DNA of 64,000 nt from Bacteroidales bacterium (GTDB lineage Bacteria > Bacteroidota > Bacteroidia > Bacteroidales > UBA932): contig JAQYTJ010000055.1 in the NCBI GenBank assembly GCA_028724885.1, forward strand, positions 43,957 to 107,956. The letters are read 5' to 3'. A program made the position numbers and the translations under genes. Below are positions 1 through 9,424 of the stretch, piece after piece. The notes beneath the pieces are model-generated. The model did no database searches. It saw only the letters and a program-made list of their open reading frames with translations, and had not been told where the DNA came from. Position 1 is the first letter of the stretch. Each line of letters starts with the position of its first letter.

Positions 1-284
1 TTTTGCGCCTGTGCGATGGCGTGAATTGCCAGTGTGGTCTTTCCGCTTGACTCTGGGCCATAGATTTCAATGATTCTTCCGCGTGGGTAGCCCCCGACTC
101 CCAGCGCATGATCCAGCGCAATGGAACCTGACGGAATCACCTGGACATCCCATTGTGGCTGATCTCCCAGCTTCATGATCGTCCCTTTCCCGTAATCTTT
201 CTCAATTTTGTCGATCGTAGCCTGCAGCGCCTTCATTTTCGCGGCGTTGATTTCTGCAGCCTTATTCTCTCCCTCTCTTGCCAT
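1..284 (-). CDS. recA: RecA recombinase, N-terminal part (runs off the window)
   Basis: Reading the minus strand from the ATG at 284 gives the start of RecA: a short charged helix, then the conserved core with the Walker A P-loop GPESSGKT at about residues 76-83. RecA forms ATP-dependent filaments on single-stranded DNA, drives homologous recombination and triggers LexA-type cleavage. Only about 94 residues are present; the catalytic remainder lies beyond position 1. The gene is divergent from rlmN, with a 128-bp shared upstream region. Identification is secure from the P-loop and flanking residues; completeness cannot be judged. Confidence 0.95.
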   Translation of the reverse strand, partial: MAREGENKAAEINAAKMKALQATIDKIEKDYGKGTIMKLGDQPQWDVQVIPSGSIALDHALGVGGYPRGRIIEIYGPESSGKTTLAIHAIAQAQ

Positions 285-338
285 AATGCTTATTGTTTAA
301 AATTATTTCAAATTGGGCAAAACGTCCTTTGCTTGTTG

Positions 339-346
339 CAAAGTTA
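339..346 (-). promoter_or_regulatory. Candidate -7 box for recA
   Basis: The minus strand reads TAACTTTG, a match to the Bacteroidota -7 consensus TAnnTTTG, 55 nt upstream of the recA ATG. No TTG is found at the expected -33 spacing, so this rests on one half of the promoter. Confidence 0.3.
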
Positions 347-379
347 TCAAAATAACTGAGATTCTGCGATTAAATTTAT

Positions 380-387
380 TAAATTTG
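380..387 (+). promoter_or_regulatory. Candidate -7 box for rlmN
   Basis: TAAATTTG matches TAnnTTTG 26 nt before the rlmN ATG. A TTG at the -33 position is not visible, so support is partial. Confidence 0.33.
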
Positions 388-412
388 CGAAGGTGCATCA
401 TAACGCTTTGGA

Positions 413-1486
413 ATGAAAGAAAAACTCCTTGGAAAAACCCCTGAAGAGCTTAAAGAAGTGGCAGTGGGATTAGGCTTGCCAGCATTTGCCAGCCGGCAGG
501 TGGCTCAGTGGCTATATTCAAAAAAAGCCAGGAGCATAGACGCAATGACGAACATATCCAGAAATGGGCGTGAGAGGCTGGCTGCCGCTTTCGATCTTGG
601 AGCGGTGCCTCCGTCGGCATGCCAGGCATCTGCGGACGGCACTAAGAAATACCTATTCCCGGTGCGCTGCCCCAAGTCTTTCAGGCAGACCACGGACAGT
701 AGCGAGCTGTATGAATATGAAGACAGCTCCGTCGAGGCAGTGATGATTCCGGAAGACGACAGGAAGACTCTCTGCGTCTCCTCGCAGGCGGGCTGCCGCA
801 TGGGTTGCAAATTCTGCATGACGGGACGCCAGGGTTTTCACGGCAACCTGTCCGTCTCCGACATCCTGAACCAGTTCATTTCGATTGAGGAGTCGGGGGA
901 ACTCACGAATGCCGTTTTTATGGGCATGGGCGAGCCTCTGGACAACTATGTCAACGTAAAGAAAGCGATAGACGTGCTAACGTCGGACTGGGGCTTCGCC
1001 TGGAGTCCTAAGCGCATTACCCTCTCCACGATAGGCATCGTGCCGGTTTTGAAAAAATATCTTGACGAGACACGCTGCCATCTGGCAGTCAGCATGCACG
1101 ACCCTTTCGACGATGAAAGGGGCGAGCTAATGCCGATTCAAAAGAAATATCCCATTGAGGATGTGATAAGACTTATTAAGCAATATGATTTCACGGGCCA
1201 GAGACGGGTCAGCTTCGAATATATAATGTTCTCCGGCATGAACGATGACAAGCGTCATGCTGATGCATTGTCCAGGATGCTTAGGGGGCTGGAATGCCGC
1301 GTGAACCTCATTAGATTCCATAAAATCCCGGATGCTCCGTTCTTGACTTCCCCGGATTTGATAATGGAAAAATTCAGAGACAGGCTTTCCAACCAAGGAA
1401 TCACATGCACCATAAGGGCTTCCAGGGGGGAGGACATATCTGCAGCTTGCGGAATGCTTGCCGGGAAACATAATCAATCCTATTAA
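413..1486 (+). CDS. rlmN: Dual-specificity 23S rRNA/tRNA adenine-C2 methyltransferase RlmN
   Basis: A radical-SAM enzyme of 357 residues, normal for RlmN, which methylates C2 of A2503 in 23S rRNA and A37 in some tRNAs. The radical-SAM cluster motif CxxxCxxC is visible as Cys128, Cys132 and Cys135. The family's second catalytic cysteine, which forms a methyl adduct, is likely Cys346 in the C-terminal ISAACGM segment. An N-terminal helical accessory domain precedes the barrel. The gene is followed after 14 bp by the patatin-family gene and then recX, suggesting co-transcription. Start chosen at the first ATG, which gives the expected N-terminus. Confidence 0.95.
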   Translation: MKEKLLGKTPEELKEVAVGLGLPAFASRQVAQWLYSKKARSIDAMTNISRNGRERLAAAFDLGAVPPSACQASADGTKKYLFPVRCPKSFRQTTDSSELYEYEDSSVEAVMIPEDDRKTLCVSSQAGCRMGCKFCMTGRQGFHGNLSVSDILNQFISIEESGELTNAVFMGMGEPLDNYVNVKKAIDVLTSDWGFAWSPKRITLSTIGIVPVLKKYLDETRCHLAVSMHDPFDDERGELMPIQKKYPIEDVIRLIKQYDFTGQRRVSFEYIMFSGMNDDKRHADALSRMLRGLECRVNLIRFHKIPDAPFLTSPDLIMEKFRDRLSNQGITCTIRASRGEDISAACGMLAGKHNQSY

Positions 1487-1500
1487 AACGAACCTGACGA

Positions 1501-3924
1501 ATGAATGCGAGATTCATAAAAATGCTGCTCTGTGTCGTTATTTCATTGAATGCGATATATTCAGTGAACGCCCAGAATGCGGATGACGAAGCTAGGCTAA
1601 AAGAAAGTGTCATTGGTGATTTAAGGCTAGAAGCCATACGCCAGCACCTAGATTCGGTGAGGCATAACAGGCATCGTCCGACGGTCGCCTTGGTGCTCTG
1701 CGGAGGCGGCGCTAAAGGTGCGGCTGAGGTAGGAGCAATGCAATATATGAAAAATGTAGGCATACCGATAGACATGGTTATCGGCACTAGCATCGGCGGA
1801 CTTATTGGCGGAATATATTCATTGGGATACAGCGAGGATCAGCTAGATACATTGATTAGTAGCTTGGACTGGAATTATACTCTGAGCGATAAGATACCGC
1901 AGGCATATAGTTCATATGCCCAGAGGAAATATAAAGAGAAATATGTCCTCTCTTTCCCTTTCTACTATGACAGCACGCCTTATGGAATGAGGTTTGAAGA
2001 TAATTCGCGAATAGAACGTAAGTCTTTGAACAAGATACGCTTGGGTGCAGGCAATTCAGACGCTTCATCAATTGTGAAGAATAACCTTCTAGGCAGCCTG
2101 CCTTCGGGGATGATTTATGGCCAGAATGTAACCAACATATTCAGTTCTATTTCTGTCAGTTATCAAGATTCCATTGATTTCTATAAGCTGCCAATTCCTT
2201 TCATCTGCGTTGCAACTGATTTGGTCTCAGGCAAGGCGAAGGTGTGGAATGAGGGGAAATTAAACACTGCGCTCCGTTCAACTATGTCCATTCCTGGAAT
2301 GTTCACGCCTGTTAAAACAGACGGAATGGTGCTGGTAGATGGGGGGATGAGGAATAATTTCCCTGCGGACATCGCTAAGGCAGCAGGGGCTGACATAATA
2401 ATTGGCATAGATCTTTCAGAAGGCTACAAGGGCTACGACGAGATTAACAATCTGATGGACATTTTTGGCGCTGGAATTGACATGATGGGGCGTAATTCCT
2501 TCGAGAATAACGTGATGATACCGGATGTAACGATCAAGCCGGACTTGAAAGACTATAACATGCTCAGTTTTGATTCGCAGAGTATAGACACAATGTATCA
2601 AAGAGGATACAAGGCTGCGCTGGCTGTAGCGGACAAGCTGGATTCACTTAAGGCAGTGATTGGTCCTGACACTACGACTCTTGGCAGAAAACGCGCCGAA
2701 GACATTATAAATAAGAAAGTCATGGTGGATTGGGTCGAGGTCATCGGGGTAACTGACGCAGAAAGTGCTTACCTGATGAAGCAGCTGAAAATCAAGGCTG
2801 GAACCATGATGGACAAGGACGATTTCGAGGATGCTCAGGCAACGATTCTTGGCACAGGGGCATTTGATTACGTGAATTACGAGCTAAGCGGGACTTGCGA
2901 GCCATACAGGCTGAGATTCATATGCAGGCGCGGACCCATCAACCAGCTAGGCTTGAGTGGGAGGTTTGACACCGAGGAAATTGTCTCGATGCTGGTTAAC
3001 GTGGGTTTCGGAGTGCATAAGCTTCAAGGCCACTCGTTGGATTTCACTGGCAAGGTCGGAACAAATCCATACGTTAATCTCGTGTATTCGTATATCGATC
3101 CTAAGGGCATGACACTCAATGCTTTTGCTGGAGTTAGATACACAGATAGGAATATGTTCAGCATTGGTGACAATAAGTTCAAGATTAACTTCTTGGATGT
3201 GCGCCAGGAACTGTATTTCTCGAATATTCGTTGGTCAAATTTCTTCTTGAAGGTTGGCGCTAGGAATGACTACTATCATGTTAGTTCGATGATGGCAAAG
3301 CAGGTCACTGGTGATTATGACATAAATCAGCTCAGCAACGATTACATATCGGCATTCGTGGACGCAATCGCTGACTCTTTTGATAATTCCTATACCCCAA
3401 CGAAGGGACGCTCGCTGAAACTTTCCTACGAATGGGTTTTCGGCGGCTTCCCTAGCAAGTTCAATAATTTTCACACGTTCCAGTTTAGCGGCAAGTGGTT
3501 GTTTGGCGGCGATGCATTCGCAGTTATGCCTTCGATAGATGCCCGCTATCTTCTGGGTTCAGATGTGCCTGTGCCATATACGAACACTATTGGCGGCAAT
3601 CTGGCAGGCCGTTATCTCGACCAGCAGATTCCATTCATGGGAATAGATAATGCAGCTGCAATGCAGACTATGCTTGCAGTTAGTGGCGTTGACGTGCGCT
3701 TCAAGCTATTCAAGAACAATTACTTGTCAGGAGTATTTAACTATGCTGCCACCTTCGACGATTTCAAAGATATAAATAGCTGGAGTTCCGAGGTCCACGA
3801 TTATTTCGGATGTGGGCTACAATACGTTTATAATTCTATCATCGGACCAGTGAAATGCAATATTCATTGGTCAAGTTATAATCGCAAGGTGGGCGCATAC
3901 CTTAGCGTTGGATTCGATTTCTGA
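1501..3924 (+). CDS. Patatin-like phospholipase with C-terminal outer-membrane barrel
   Basis: An 807-residue exported protein. Residues 1-24 look like a signal peptide ending in VNAQ. A patatin lipase domain follows, with the oxyanion motif GGGAKG (about 68-73), the nucleophile elbow GTSIG with Ser97, and a DGG motif near residue 280 supplying the catalytic Asp. The C-terminal half resembles the POTRA plus Omp85/bacterial surface antigen barrel of PlpD-type (type Vd) proteins and ends in a Phe residue, as barrels do. The inferred role is an outer-membrane-anchored esterase or phospholipase; substrate unknown. It lies between rlmN and recX in the same direction with tiny gaps. Confidence 0.88.
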   Translation: MNARFIKMLLCVVISLNAIYSVNAQNADDEARLKESVIGDLRLEAIRQHLDSVRHNRHRPTVALVLCGGGAKGAAEVGAMQYMKNVGIPIDMVIGTSIGGLIGGIYSLGYSEDQLDTLISSLDWNYTLSDKIPQAYSSYAQRKYKEKYVLSFPFYYDSTPYGMRFEDNSRIERKSLNKIRLGAGNSDASSIVKNNLLGSLPSGMIYGQNVTNIFSSISVSYQDSIDFYKLPIPFICVATDLVSGKAKVWNEGKLNTALRSTMSIPGMFTPVKTDGMVLVDGGMRNNFPADIAKAAGADIIIGIDLSEGYKGYDEINNLMDIFGAGIDMMGRNSFENNVMIPDVTIKPDLKDYNMLSFDSQSIDTMYQRGYKAALAVADKLDSLKAVIGPDTTTLGRKRAEDIINKKVMVDWVEVIGVTDAESAYLMKQLKIKAGTMMDKDDFEDAQATILGTGAFDYVNYELSGTCEPYRLRFICRRGPINQLGLSGRFDTEEIVSMLVNVGFGVHKLQGHSLDFTGKVGTNPYVNLVYSYIDPKGMTLNAFAGVRYTDRNMFSIGDNKFKINFLDVRQELYFSNIRWSNFFLKVGARNDYYHVSSMMAKQVTGDYDINQLSNDYISAFVDAIADSFDNSYTPTKGRSLKLSYEWVFGGFPSKFNNFHTFQFSGKWLFGGDAFAVMPSIDARYLLGSDVPVPYTNTIGGNLAGRYLDQQIPFMGIDNAAAMQTMLAVSGVDVRFKLFKNNYLSGVFNYAATFDDFKDINSWSSEVHDYFGCGLQYVYNSIIGPVKCNIHWSSYNRKVGAYLSVGFDF

Positions 3925-3927
3925 TTC

Positions 3928-4395
3928 ATGGATATGGAATATTCGAAAATATTGAATAGCCTTCAGCGGCAGTGCGTCAAGAGGGAGTATTGCCAATATG
4001 ACATATTCGGAAAGGCTCTTAAGGCATTTGAGGGAGACAGGGATCTTGCGCAGCGGGCAGTTGCTGCTTTGGCGGCTGACAAGTTCGTCGATGATTCTAG
4101 GTACGCCGCTGCCTTTGCTAGGGAAAAGTCTCGCCTGAACGGGTGGGGACCTGCCAAAATCTCTTTCGCTCTAAAGATGAAAGGCATATCTCGAGCTGCC
4201 ATTTCAGCCGCTCTTGATGAGGTGGATCCTGATGAGGCTCGCAAGAAGATGCACTCAGTCATGGAAGTGAAGTGCAAGGCACTGGAAGGTGATCCGGAGA
4301 AAAAGCTGAAGCTGCTTAAGTTCGGGCTTGCAAGGGGCTATGGATATGATGCCCTGGCTCCAGTCGTGGAGGAACTGATTTCAGGAGCAGAATAA
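3928..4395 (+). CDS. recX: Regulatory protein RecX
   Basis: A 155-residue protein with the RecX repeated three-helix pattern, including the segment around residues 45-70 (AVAALAADKFVDDSRYA). RecX binds RecA filaments and limits recombinase activity. It starts 3 bp after the patatin-family stop codon, so translation is probably coupled. It is close to recA but separated by two genes and on the other strand. Length and motif agree with the family. Confidence 0.88.
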   Translation: MDMEYSKILNSLQRQCVKREYCQYDIFGKALKAFEGDRDLAQRAVAALAADKFVDDSRYAAAFAREKSRLNGWGPAKISFALKMKGISRAAISAALDEVDPDEARKKMHSVMEVKCKALEGDPEKKLKLLKFGLARGYGYDALAPVVEELISGAE

Positions 4396-4450
4396 CCTCT
4401 GGGAGCTATGATTTGGCAATTCGGAATATAATGCCGACCTTTGCCACTCT

Positions 4451-5782
4451 ATGAAAATCAGGCTTTCCGATCATTTCTCGTACGGGATTCTTTTCCGTTT
4501 CACGATTCCGACAATAGGCATGATGTTATTTGCCTCGGTATACAACATCGTGGACGGGCTTTTCGTGTCTAATATGGTCGGGAAAACCCCTTTCGCAGCC
4601 CTCAATCTCATATTCCCTTTCATTCAGATGCTGACATCCTTCGGGTTCATGATAGGAACTGGTGGAACGGCAATGGTTTCAAGGCTTTTAGGACAGAAGG
4701 ATTATGCCAAGGCCAATAAGGTTTTTTCTATGCTGGTGTATTTTGCTTTGGCTCTGGGCGTTATTCTGGCTGTCATTGGGATTTTGTTCGTTAGAAAAGT
4801 CTCAATCTTCTTTGGCGCCACAGAAGACATGTTGGATCAATGCGTCCTTTATGGCTCTATATGCTTGTCAGCGTTGCCGGCTGCAATGCTGCAATTTGTA
4901 TTTCAACCATTGATGATTACTGCAGCCAAGCCAACGATGGGATTCTGGGTTACCATAGGAGCCGGGCTCATGAATATTTGCATGGATGCCTTATTCATTG
5001 GCGTATTTCATTGGGGGTTGGCTGGTGCGGCTGCCGCTACTGGACTGAGCCAGTGCGTTGGCGGTTTCGTGCCTCTTGCCTATTTTGCAAGGAAGAATTC
5101 TTCGCTGCTGAAACTCGGAAGGCCGGCCAGAAAAGCTGGAATTCTGCTAAATGCCTGTGCCAACGGCTCTTCTGAGTTATTGTCCAATATCTCAGCCTCT
5201 GTCGTCGGGATGCTGTTTAATTACCAGCTGATGAAATATCTTGGGGAAAATGGAGTAGCGGCCTATGGCGTGCTAATGTACATAAACTTCATATTTCTAG
5301 CTATTTTCATTGGATATTCCGTCGGGGTCGGACCAGTGATAGGCTATAATTTCGGAGCAGAAAATCATGATGAGCTTAAGAATATTTTCTCGAAGAGCAT
5401 AAAGATTATAGCCATGTTTGCCGTTTTGATGACGTTGTTTGCAGAACTGCTTGCTGGACCGCTGGCTTCGAGCTTCGTCGGCTATGATCACGAGCTCTGG
5501 TTGCTTACTCGTCATGCTTTCCGAATATATTCTGTCGCTTTCCTGCTGTGCGGATTCAATATTTTTGGCTCGGCTCTCTTCACTGCTCTCAGCAACGGCG
5601 TGATTTCGGCTGTCATTTCTTTTTTCAGAACGCTTGTCTGCGAAGTGGCTGCGATTATGCTGCTGCCTTTGATTTTCGGCATCAATGGAATCTGGGGCTC
5701 CGTCATCGCCGCTGAAATCGTCGCCCTGGGACTGACGACCTTCTTCGTCCTCCGCTTCCGTCCGAAGTACCGCTACTTCTAG
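4451..5782 (+). CDS. MATE-family multidrug/sodium efflux transporter
   Basis: A 443-residue integral membrane protein with about 12 hydrophobic segments arranged as two homologous halves. The N-terminal region contains the MATE hallmark FTIPTIGMMLFASVYNIVDG and GTGGTAMVSRLLGQ. MATE proteins export cationic drugs or metabolites using Na+ or H+ gradients. It lies 55 bp downstream of recX and is followed by a palindromic repeat, so it may end the transcription unit. Substrate cannot be inferred. Confidence 0.9.
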   Translation: MKIRLSDHFSYGILFRFTIPTIGMMLFASVYNIVDGLFVSNMVGKTPFAALNLIFPFIQMLTSFGFMIGTGGTAMVSRLLGQKDYAKANKVFSMLVYFALALGVILAVIGILFVRKVSIFFGATEDMLDQCVLYGSICLSALPAAMLQFVFQPLMITAAKPTMGFWVTIGAGLMNICMDALFIGVFHWGLAGAAAATGLSQCVGGFVPLAYFARKNSSLLKLGRPARKAGILLNACANGSSELLSNISASVVGMLFNYQLMKYLGENGVAAYGVLMYINFIFLAIFIGYSVGVGPVIGYNFGAENHDELKNIFSKSIKIIAMFAVLMTLFAELLAGPLASSFVGYDHELWLLTRHAFRIYSVAFLLCGFNIFGSALFTALSNGVISAVISFFRTLVCEVAAIMLLPLIFGINGIWGSVIAAEIVALGLTTFFVLRFRPKYRYF

Positions 5783-5808
5783 CGGCTTTAGGATTTATGC
5801 AACACCCT

Positions 5809-5873
5809 GTCATCCTGGACTTGTTTCAGTATTTAGTGCCTGCGGACCGGATTCTGGGTCAAGCCCGGATGAC
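5809..5873. repeat. Palindromic intergenic repeat (GTCATCC...GGATGAC family)
   Basis: The segment begins GTCATCCTGGACTTG and ends CAAGCCCGGATGAC, so its ends can pair into a long hairpin. The same words recur in the ffh leader (36591-36840), showing an intergenic repeat family with at least two sites here. It sits just downstream of the MATE gene and may also act as a transcription terminator. Confidence 0.6.
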
Positions 5874-5953
5874 GTAAGGGAATCGATTCTCTCGGTGTAA
5901 TGATTTGTTGAAAAGTTGTTGGCATATTCCTATGTAAAGAGAGTGAGAATTGC

Positions 5954-5961
5954 TAATTTTG
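5954..5961 (+). promoter_or_regulatory. Candidate -7 box for purC
   Basis: TAATTTTG matches TAnnTTTG 28 nt before the purC ATG. No TTG at -33, so only partially supported. Confidence 0.35.
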
Positions 5962-5989
5962 TGGGCGGAACTTAATATTCATAAAATAT

Positions 5990-6931
5990 ATGGAAGCAAT
6001 TGTCAATACCGATTTCAAGCTGCCTGGACAAACAGGGAAGTACGTCGGGAAAGTTCGTGATGTCTATGACATCGAAGGAAAGTATCTGGTCATGGTCGTG
6101 ACAGACAGAATCTCGGCCTTTGATGTGGTTTTGCCTAAAGGTATACCTTACAAAGGGCAGGTGCTGAACAGGATAGCAGCTAAGTTCCTGGATGCGACGA
6201 AGGACATTCTTCCGAACTGGAAAATCGCAGTTCCGGATCCTTCGGTGACAATTGGTTACAAATGCGAACCATTCAGAGTCGAGATGGTCATCAGGGGTTA
6301 CCTCGCCGGCCATGCATGGAGAGAGTACAAGGCGGGAAAGCGCGAACTCTGCGGCGTGAAACTACCAGACGGCATGGTGGAGAATCAGAGGTTCCCTGAA
6401 CCCATCATCACTCCGACTTCAAAAGCCATCGAAGGACACGACGAAGACGTGACCAGAGATGATATCATCTCTAGCGGCCTCGTAGGTAAAGAGGATTACG
6501 CTAAGCTGGAGGAATATACAAGGGCGATTTTCGCTCGCGGAACGGAAATCGCTGCCAAGCAAGGCCTGCTGTTGGTAGACACCAAATACGAATTCGGCAA
6601 GAAGGACGGTCAGATTTACCTTATGGATGAGGTGCACACCCCGGACTCTTCCCGCTATTTCTATTCCGACGGCTATGAAGAAAGGCTGGCCAAAGGCGAG
6701 CATCAGAAACAGCTTTCCAAGGAATTCGTTCGAGAATGGCTGATGGCAGGTGGCTTCCAGGGACAGGCGGGGCAGAAGGTTCCGGAAATGACTCCTGAGG
6801 TGGTAAACAGCATCACCGACCGCTACATCGAGCTCTTCGAGCATATCACCGGCGACAAATTCCAGAAGACTGAATATACCGCCGGAAGCATTGAAAAGAA
6901 CGTCCTCGACTGCCTCTCCACGCTGAAATAG
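5990..6931 (+). CDS. purC: Phosphoribosylaminoimidazole-succinocarboxamide synthase
   Basis: A 313-residue SAICAR synthetase, the purine-biosynthesis enzyme that joins CAIR and aspartate using ATP. The N-terminal [12 protein letters not shown] and the [11 protein letters not shown] segment (about residues 38-48) are the conserved ATP-binding start of PurC, and [10 protein letters not shown] is the later conserved active-site stretch. The length matches the longer Bacteroidota-type PurC. It stands alone, convergent with mtgA 29 bp away. Confidence 0.95.
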   Translation: MEAIVNTDFKLPGQTGKYVGKVRDVYDIEGKYLVMVVTDRISAFDVVLPKGIPYKGQVLNRIAAKFLDATKDILPNWKIAVPDPSVTIGYKCEPFRVEMVIRGYLAGHAWREYKAGKRELCGVKLPDGMVENQRFPEPIITPTSKAIEGHDEDVTRDDIISSGLVGKEDYAKLEEYTRAIFARGTEIAAKQGLLLVDTKYEFGKKDGQIYLMDEVHTPDSSRYFYSDGYEERLAKGEHQKQLSKEFVREWLMAGGFQGQAGQKVPEMTPEVVNSITDRYIELFEHITGDKFQKTEYTAGSIEKNVLDCLSTLK

Positions 6932-6960
6932 ATATTCTGGATTTTAATCCGGGAGGCAGG

Positions 6961-7722
6961 TTATTTTGATTTCTTGGCAGAGGACTTTTCTTTTTTAGAT
7001 GCAGCGCTCTTGTGATAAATCCAGTCGGGGTAGGCGAGTTTCGGCTCAAGGGCAGCAATCTGGTTAGCGCGCATCATGAGATAACTCGTCGGGCGGGCAG
7101 CATTGCGTCGAAGCGGATTCGGCAGGCATGCGGCAATCAGGCAGCATTGCTGGCGAGTCATCTTCGCCGCAGTGGTTCCGAACAGCTGCTCTGCGGCAGC
7201 CTCGCTCCCATATATTCCTTTACCCATCTCGATGACATTCAGATAGACCTCCATTATCCGCTCCTTGCTCCAGAGCGCCTCGATGAGCACCGTGAAATAG
7301 GCCTCTAAGCCCTTCCTGCACCATGAACGCGACTGGAACAGGAACACATTCTTTGCAGTCTGCTGGGAAATCGTGCTTGCCCCACGTATCCTCTGCCTCT
7401 TCCCGGATTCATATTCCTGCCTGGCTTCTTTGATGGCTTTCCAGTCGAACCCATTGTGCTTGTCGAACAGATTGTCTTCGCTAGCCATCACTGCACGAGC
7501 CATCTCTGGCGAAATGTTCTTATATCTTACCCACTTGTAGTGAGTGTGATATTTTTTGTCGTCACGGAACTGAATCGACCGCTGAATCATCGTGGGGGTG
7601 ACAAGAATCGGGCACCACTTCAGTACGATGACGCTCACCAGCGAAAGCGCAATGAGCGCCAGCGGCAGCTTTATCAGAAGCAGCCTCCACAAACGTCCAA
7701 GGAATGTCCTCTTCTTTGCCAT
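6961..7722 (-). CDS. mtgA: Monofunctional peptidoglycan glycosyltransferase
   Basis: A 253-residue membrane-anchored GT51 enzyme that polymerises lipid II into glycan strands without a transpeptidase domain. One N-terminal transmembrane segment (about residues 13-33) precedes the GT51 domain, which shows the catalytic MASEDNLF motif, the GASTISQQTAKN motif and the VYLNVIEMG motif. Basic, lysine-rich tail. It ends 29 bp from purC (convergent) and is divergent from the C1 peptidase gene. Confidence 0.93.
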   Translation of the reverse strand: MAKKRTFLGRLWRLLLIKLPLALIALSLVSVIVLKWCPILVTPTMIQRSIQFRDDKKYHTHYKWVRYKNISPEMARAVMASEDNLFDKHNGFDWKAIKEARQEYESGKRQRIRGASTISQQTAKNVFLFQSRSWCRKGLEAYFTVLIEALWSKERIMEVYLNVIEMGKGIYGSEAAAEQLFGTTAAKMTRQQCCLIAACLPNPLRRNAARPTSYLMMRANQIAALEPKLAYPDWIYHKSAASKKEKSSAKKSK

Positions 7723-7843
7723 AAAGAATATTAAAGGTTGCGAAATTAATCATTTTCCGGAAATATTGTCTGTCGGCCTTCTCTGATAGGTTAGAAATAT
7801 GCCGAATATTGGCTATATTCGCAAAATGCAATATCCTAATGTT

Positions 7844-9241
7844 ATGAAAGCAAGATTTTTCCTTCTGGCAGCTACTGCTGTGGCGCTCTTCGCCCCCAAA
7901 ACATTCTCACAGTCAAAGATAGACCCCAAGGGTGGCATCTCCGCTGATATTCTCTCCGAGATTTCAAAGGGCTATGAGGGCGCAGCATCGGACAAGGCAA
8001 TACGCAATGCGCTCAATTCCAATTCCATAAGCGTGCTCGCCACAAATGTGGACAATCTTGCCATGATAGACACCCATTTCTCTGATGAAGTGAAGACCAA
8101 GGGCCGCACGAACCAGAAATCCTCCGGCAGGTGCTGGCTGTTCTCCGGACTTAACGTGCTTAGGTCCAGAATGATCGAGAAGCATGACCTAGGCAGTTTC
8201 ACTTTCTCGCAAAACTACATATTCTTTTACGATCAGCTGGAGAAGGCAAACTTGTTCTTGCAGGGCGTGATTGACACGAAAGATCTTCCTTTCGACGATA
8301 GGAAAGTTGACTGGCTGTTCAGCAACCCTATCGGCGACGGCGGGCAGTTCACCGGCGTTGCAAACCTGGTGATGAAGTACGGTCTGGTGCCATCAGATGC
8401 CATGCCGGAGACATATTCAGCAAATAACACCTCTGGGATGCGCAGCCAGATTGCCACTAAACTGAGGGAAGACGGCTTGAAGTTGCGAGATGCTTCTAAG
8501 AAAGACTGCCATGAGATGAAGGTCCAGATGTTGAAGGAACTTTATAGAATGCTGGTACTCTGTCTCGGTGAGCCACCGAAGGAGTTCGAATGGACAAGAT
8601 ATAATTCGAAGAACGAATTCGTAAGCCGCAAGACCTATTCTCCGAAGTCGTTCTATGCAGAGTTCATCGGTGAGGATCTTGAAAACAACTACGTCATGCT
8701 TATGAACGACCCTTCCCGCGAGTACGGCAAGGTCTATGAAATCGATTACGACCGTCACGTCTATGACGGCCAGAACTGGCTGTATGTCAACCTGCCAATA
8801 GAACGCATCAAGGAAATAGCAATCGCTTCAATCAAGGCCAACACTGCCATGTACTTCTCCTGCGACGTGGGCAAGTTCATGGACAGGACGAAGGGCACTC
8901 TGGACCTTCGGAACTACGACTACGGCTCACTCTTCGGAACTACTTTCGGCATGGACAAGAAGCAGAGGATAATGACCCACGCCAGCGGCTCATCCCACGC
9001 AATGACTCTGATTGCGACTGACCTGCGTGACGGCAAGCCCGTCAAATGGATGGTGGAGAACAGCTGGGGCGAGACATCAGGCTACAAGGGCAACCTCATC
9101 ATGACCGACGACTGGTTCAATGAATACATGTTCCGTCTCGTCGCAGAGAAGAGATTCATTCCAGCCGATATCATGGATATGCTGAGTCAGAAACCGATCC
9201 TCCTCCCCGCCTGGGACCCGATGTTCCTCCCGGAGGAATAA
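7844..9241 (+). CDS. Secreted C1 family cysteine aminopeptidase (bleomycin-hydrolase type)
   Basis: A papain-fold peptidase of the C1B/PepC group. From the ATG at 7844 the protein is 465 residues with a clear signal peptide ending AFAP-KTFSQ-like near residue 23, so this start is preferred over the in-frame ATG at 7799. The catalytic set is visible: Cys97 in SGRCWLF with the oxyanion Gln just before it, His385 in SSHAMTL and Asn406 in VENSWGE. Cytosolic bleomycin hydrolases lack a signal peptide; this exported form is typical of Bacteroidales and probably trims peptides in the periplasm. Confidence 0.9.
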   Translation: MKARFFLLAATAVALFAPKTFSQSKIDPKGGISADILSEISKGYEGAASDKAIRNALNSNSISVLATNVDNLAMIDTHFSDEVKTKGRTNQKSSGRCWLFSGLNVLRSRMIEKHDLGSFTFSQNYIFFYDQLEKANLFLQGVIDTKDLPFDDRKVDWLFSNPIGDGGQFTGVANLVMKYGLVPSDAMPETYSANNTSGMRSQIATKLREDGLKLRDASKKDCHEMKVQMLKELYRMLVLCLGEPPKEFEWTRYNSKNEFVSRKTYSPKSFYAEFIGEDLENNYVMLMNDPSREYGKVYEIDYDRHVYDGQNWLYVNLPIERIKEIAIASIKANTAMYFSCDVGKFMDRTKGTLDLRNYDYGSLFGTTFGMDKKQRIMTHASGSSHAMTLIATDLRDGKPVKWMVENSWGETSGYKGNLIMTDDWFNEYMFRLVAEKRFIPADIMDMLSQKPILLPAWDPMFLPEE

Positions 9242-9388
9242 TGCGCTATTCCGTAATTTCCGATGCTTGAAAACTGCAATATCCAGCTAATTCAGGCTAT
9301 GCAAAACTGCACTGTTCTTCAAAAAAATAGTGTGCGTATTCATTACTCCGACAAATAATTTCAGCTACGACGGACGATATATTTAATT

Positions 9389-9424
9389 AACATTTTGTTA
9401 ATAACATTTTGTTAATTATATTTG
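9389..9424 (+). promoter_or_regulatory. Promoter with overlapping 14-bp tandem direct repeat
   Basis: TTG at 9395-9397, a 19-nt spacer and TATATTTG at 9417-9424 form a complete Bacteroidota-type promoter. The sequence AACATTTTGTTAAT occurs twice back to back (9389-9402, 9403-9416), covering the -33 element and spacer, as an operator might. Reading rightward it enters the decayed ATPase remnant and then the polysaccharide cluster, about 470 nt before the first intact gene. Confidence 0.6.

Noticed and set aside
7799..7843. Upstream in-frame ATG for the C1 peptidase
   Set aside because: It would place 15 extra residues before an excellent signal peptide; the ATG at 7844 is better.
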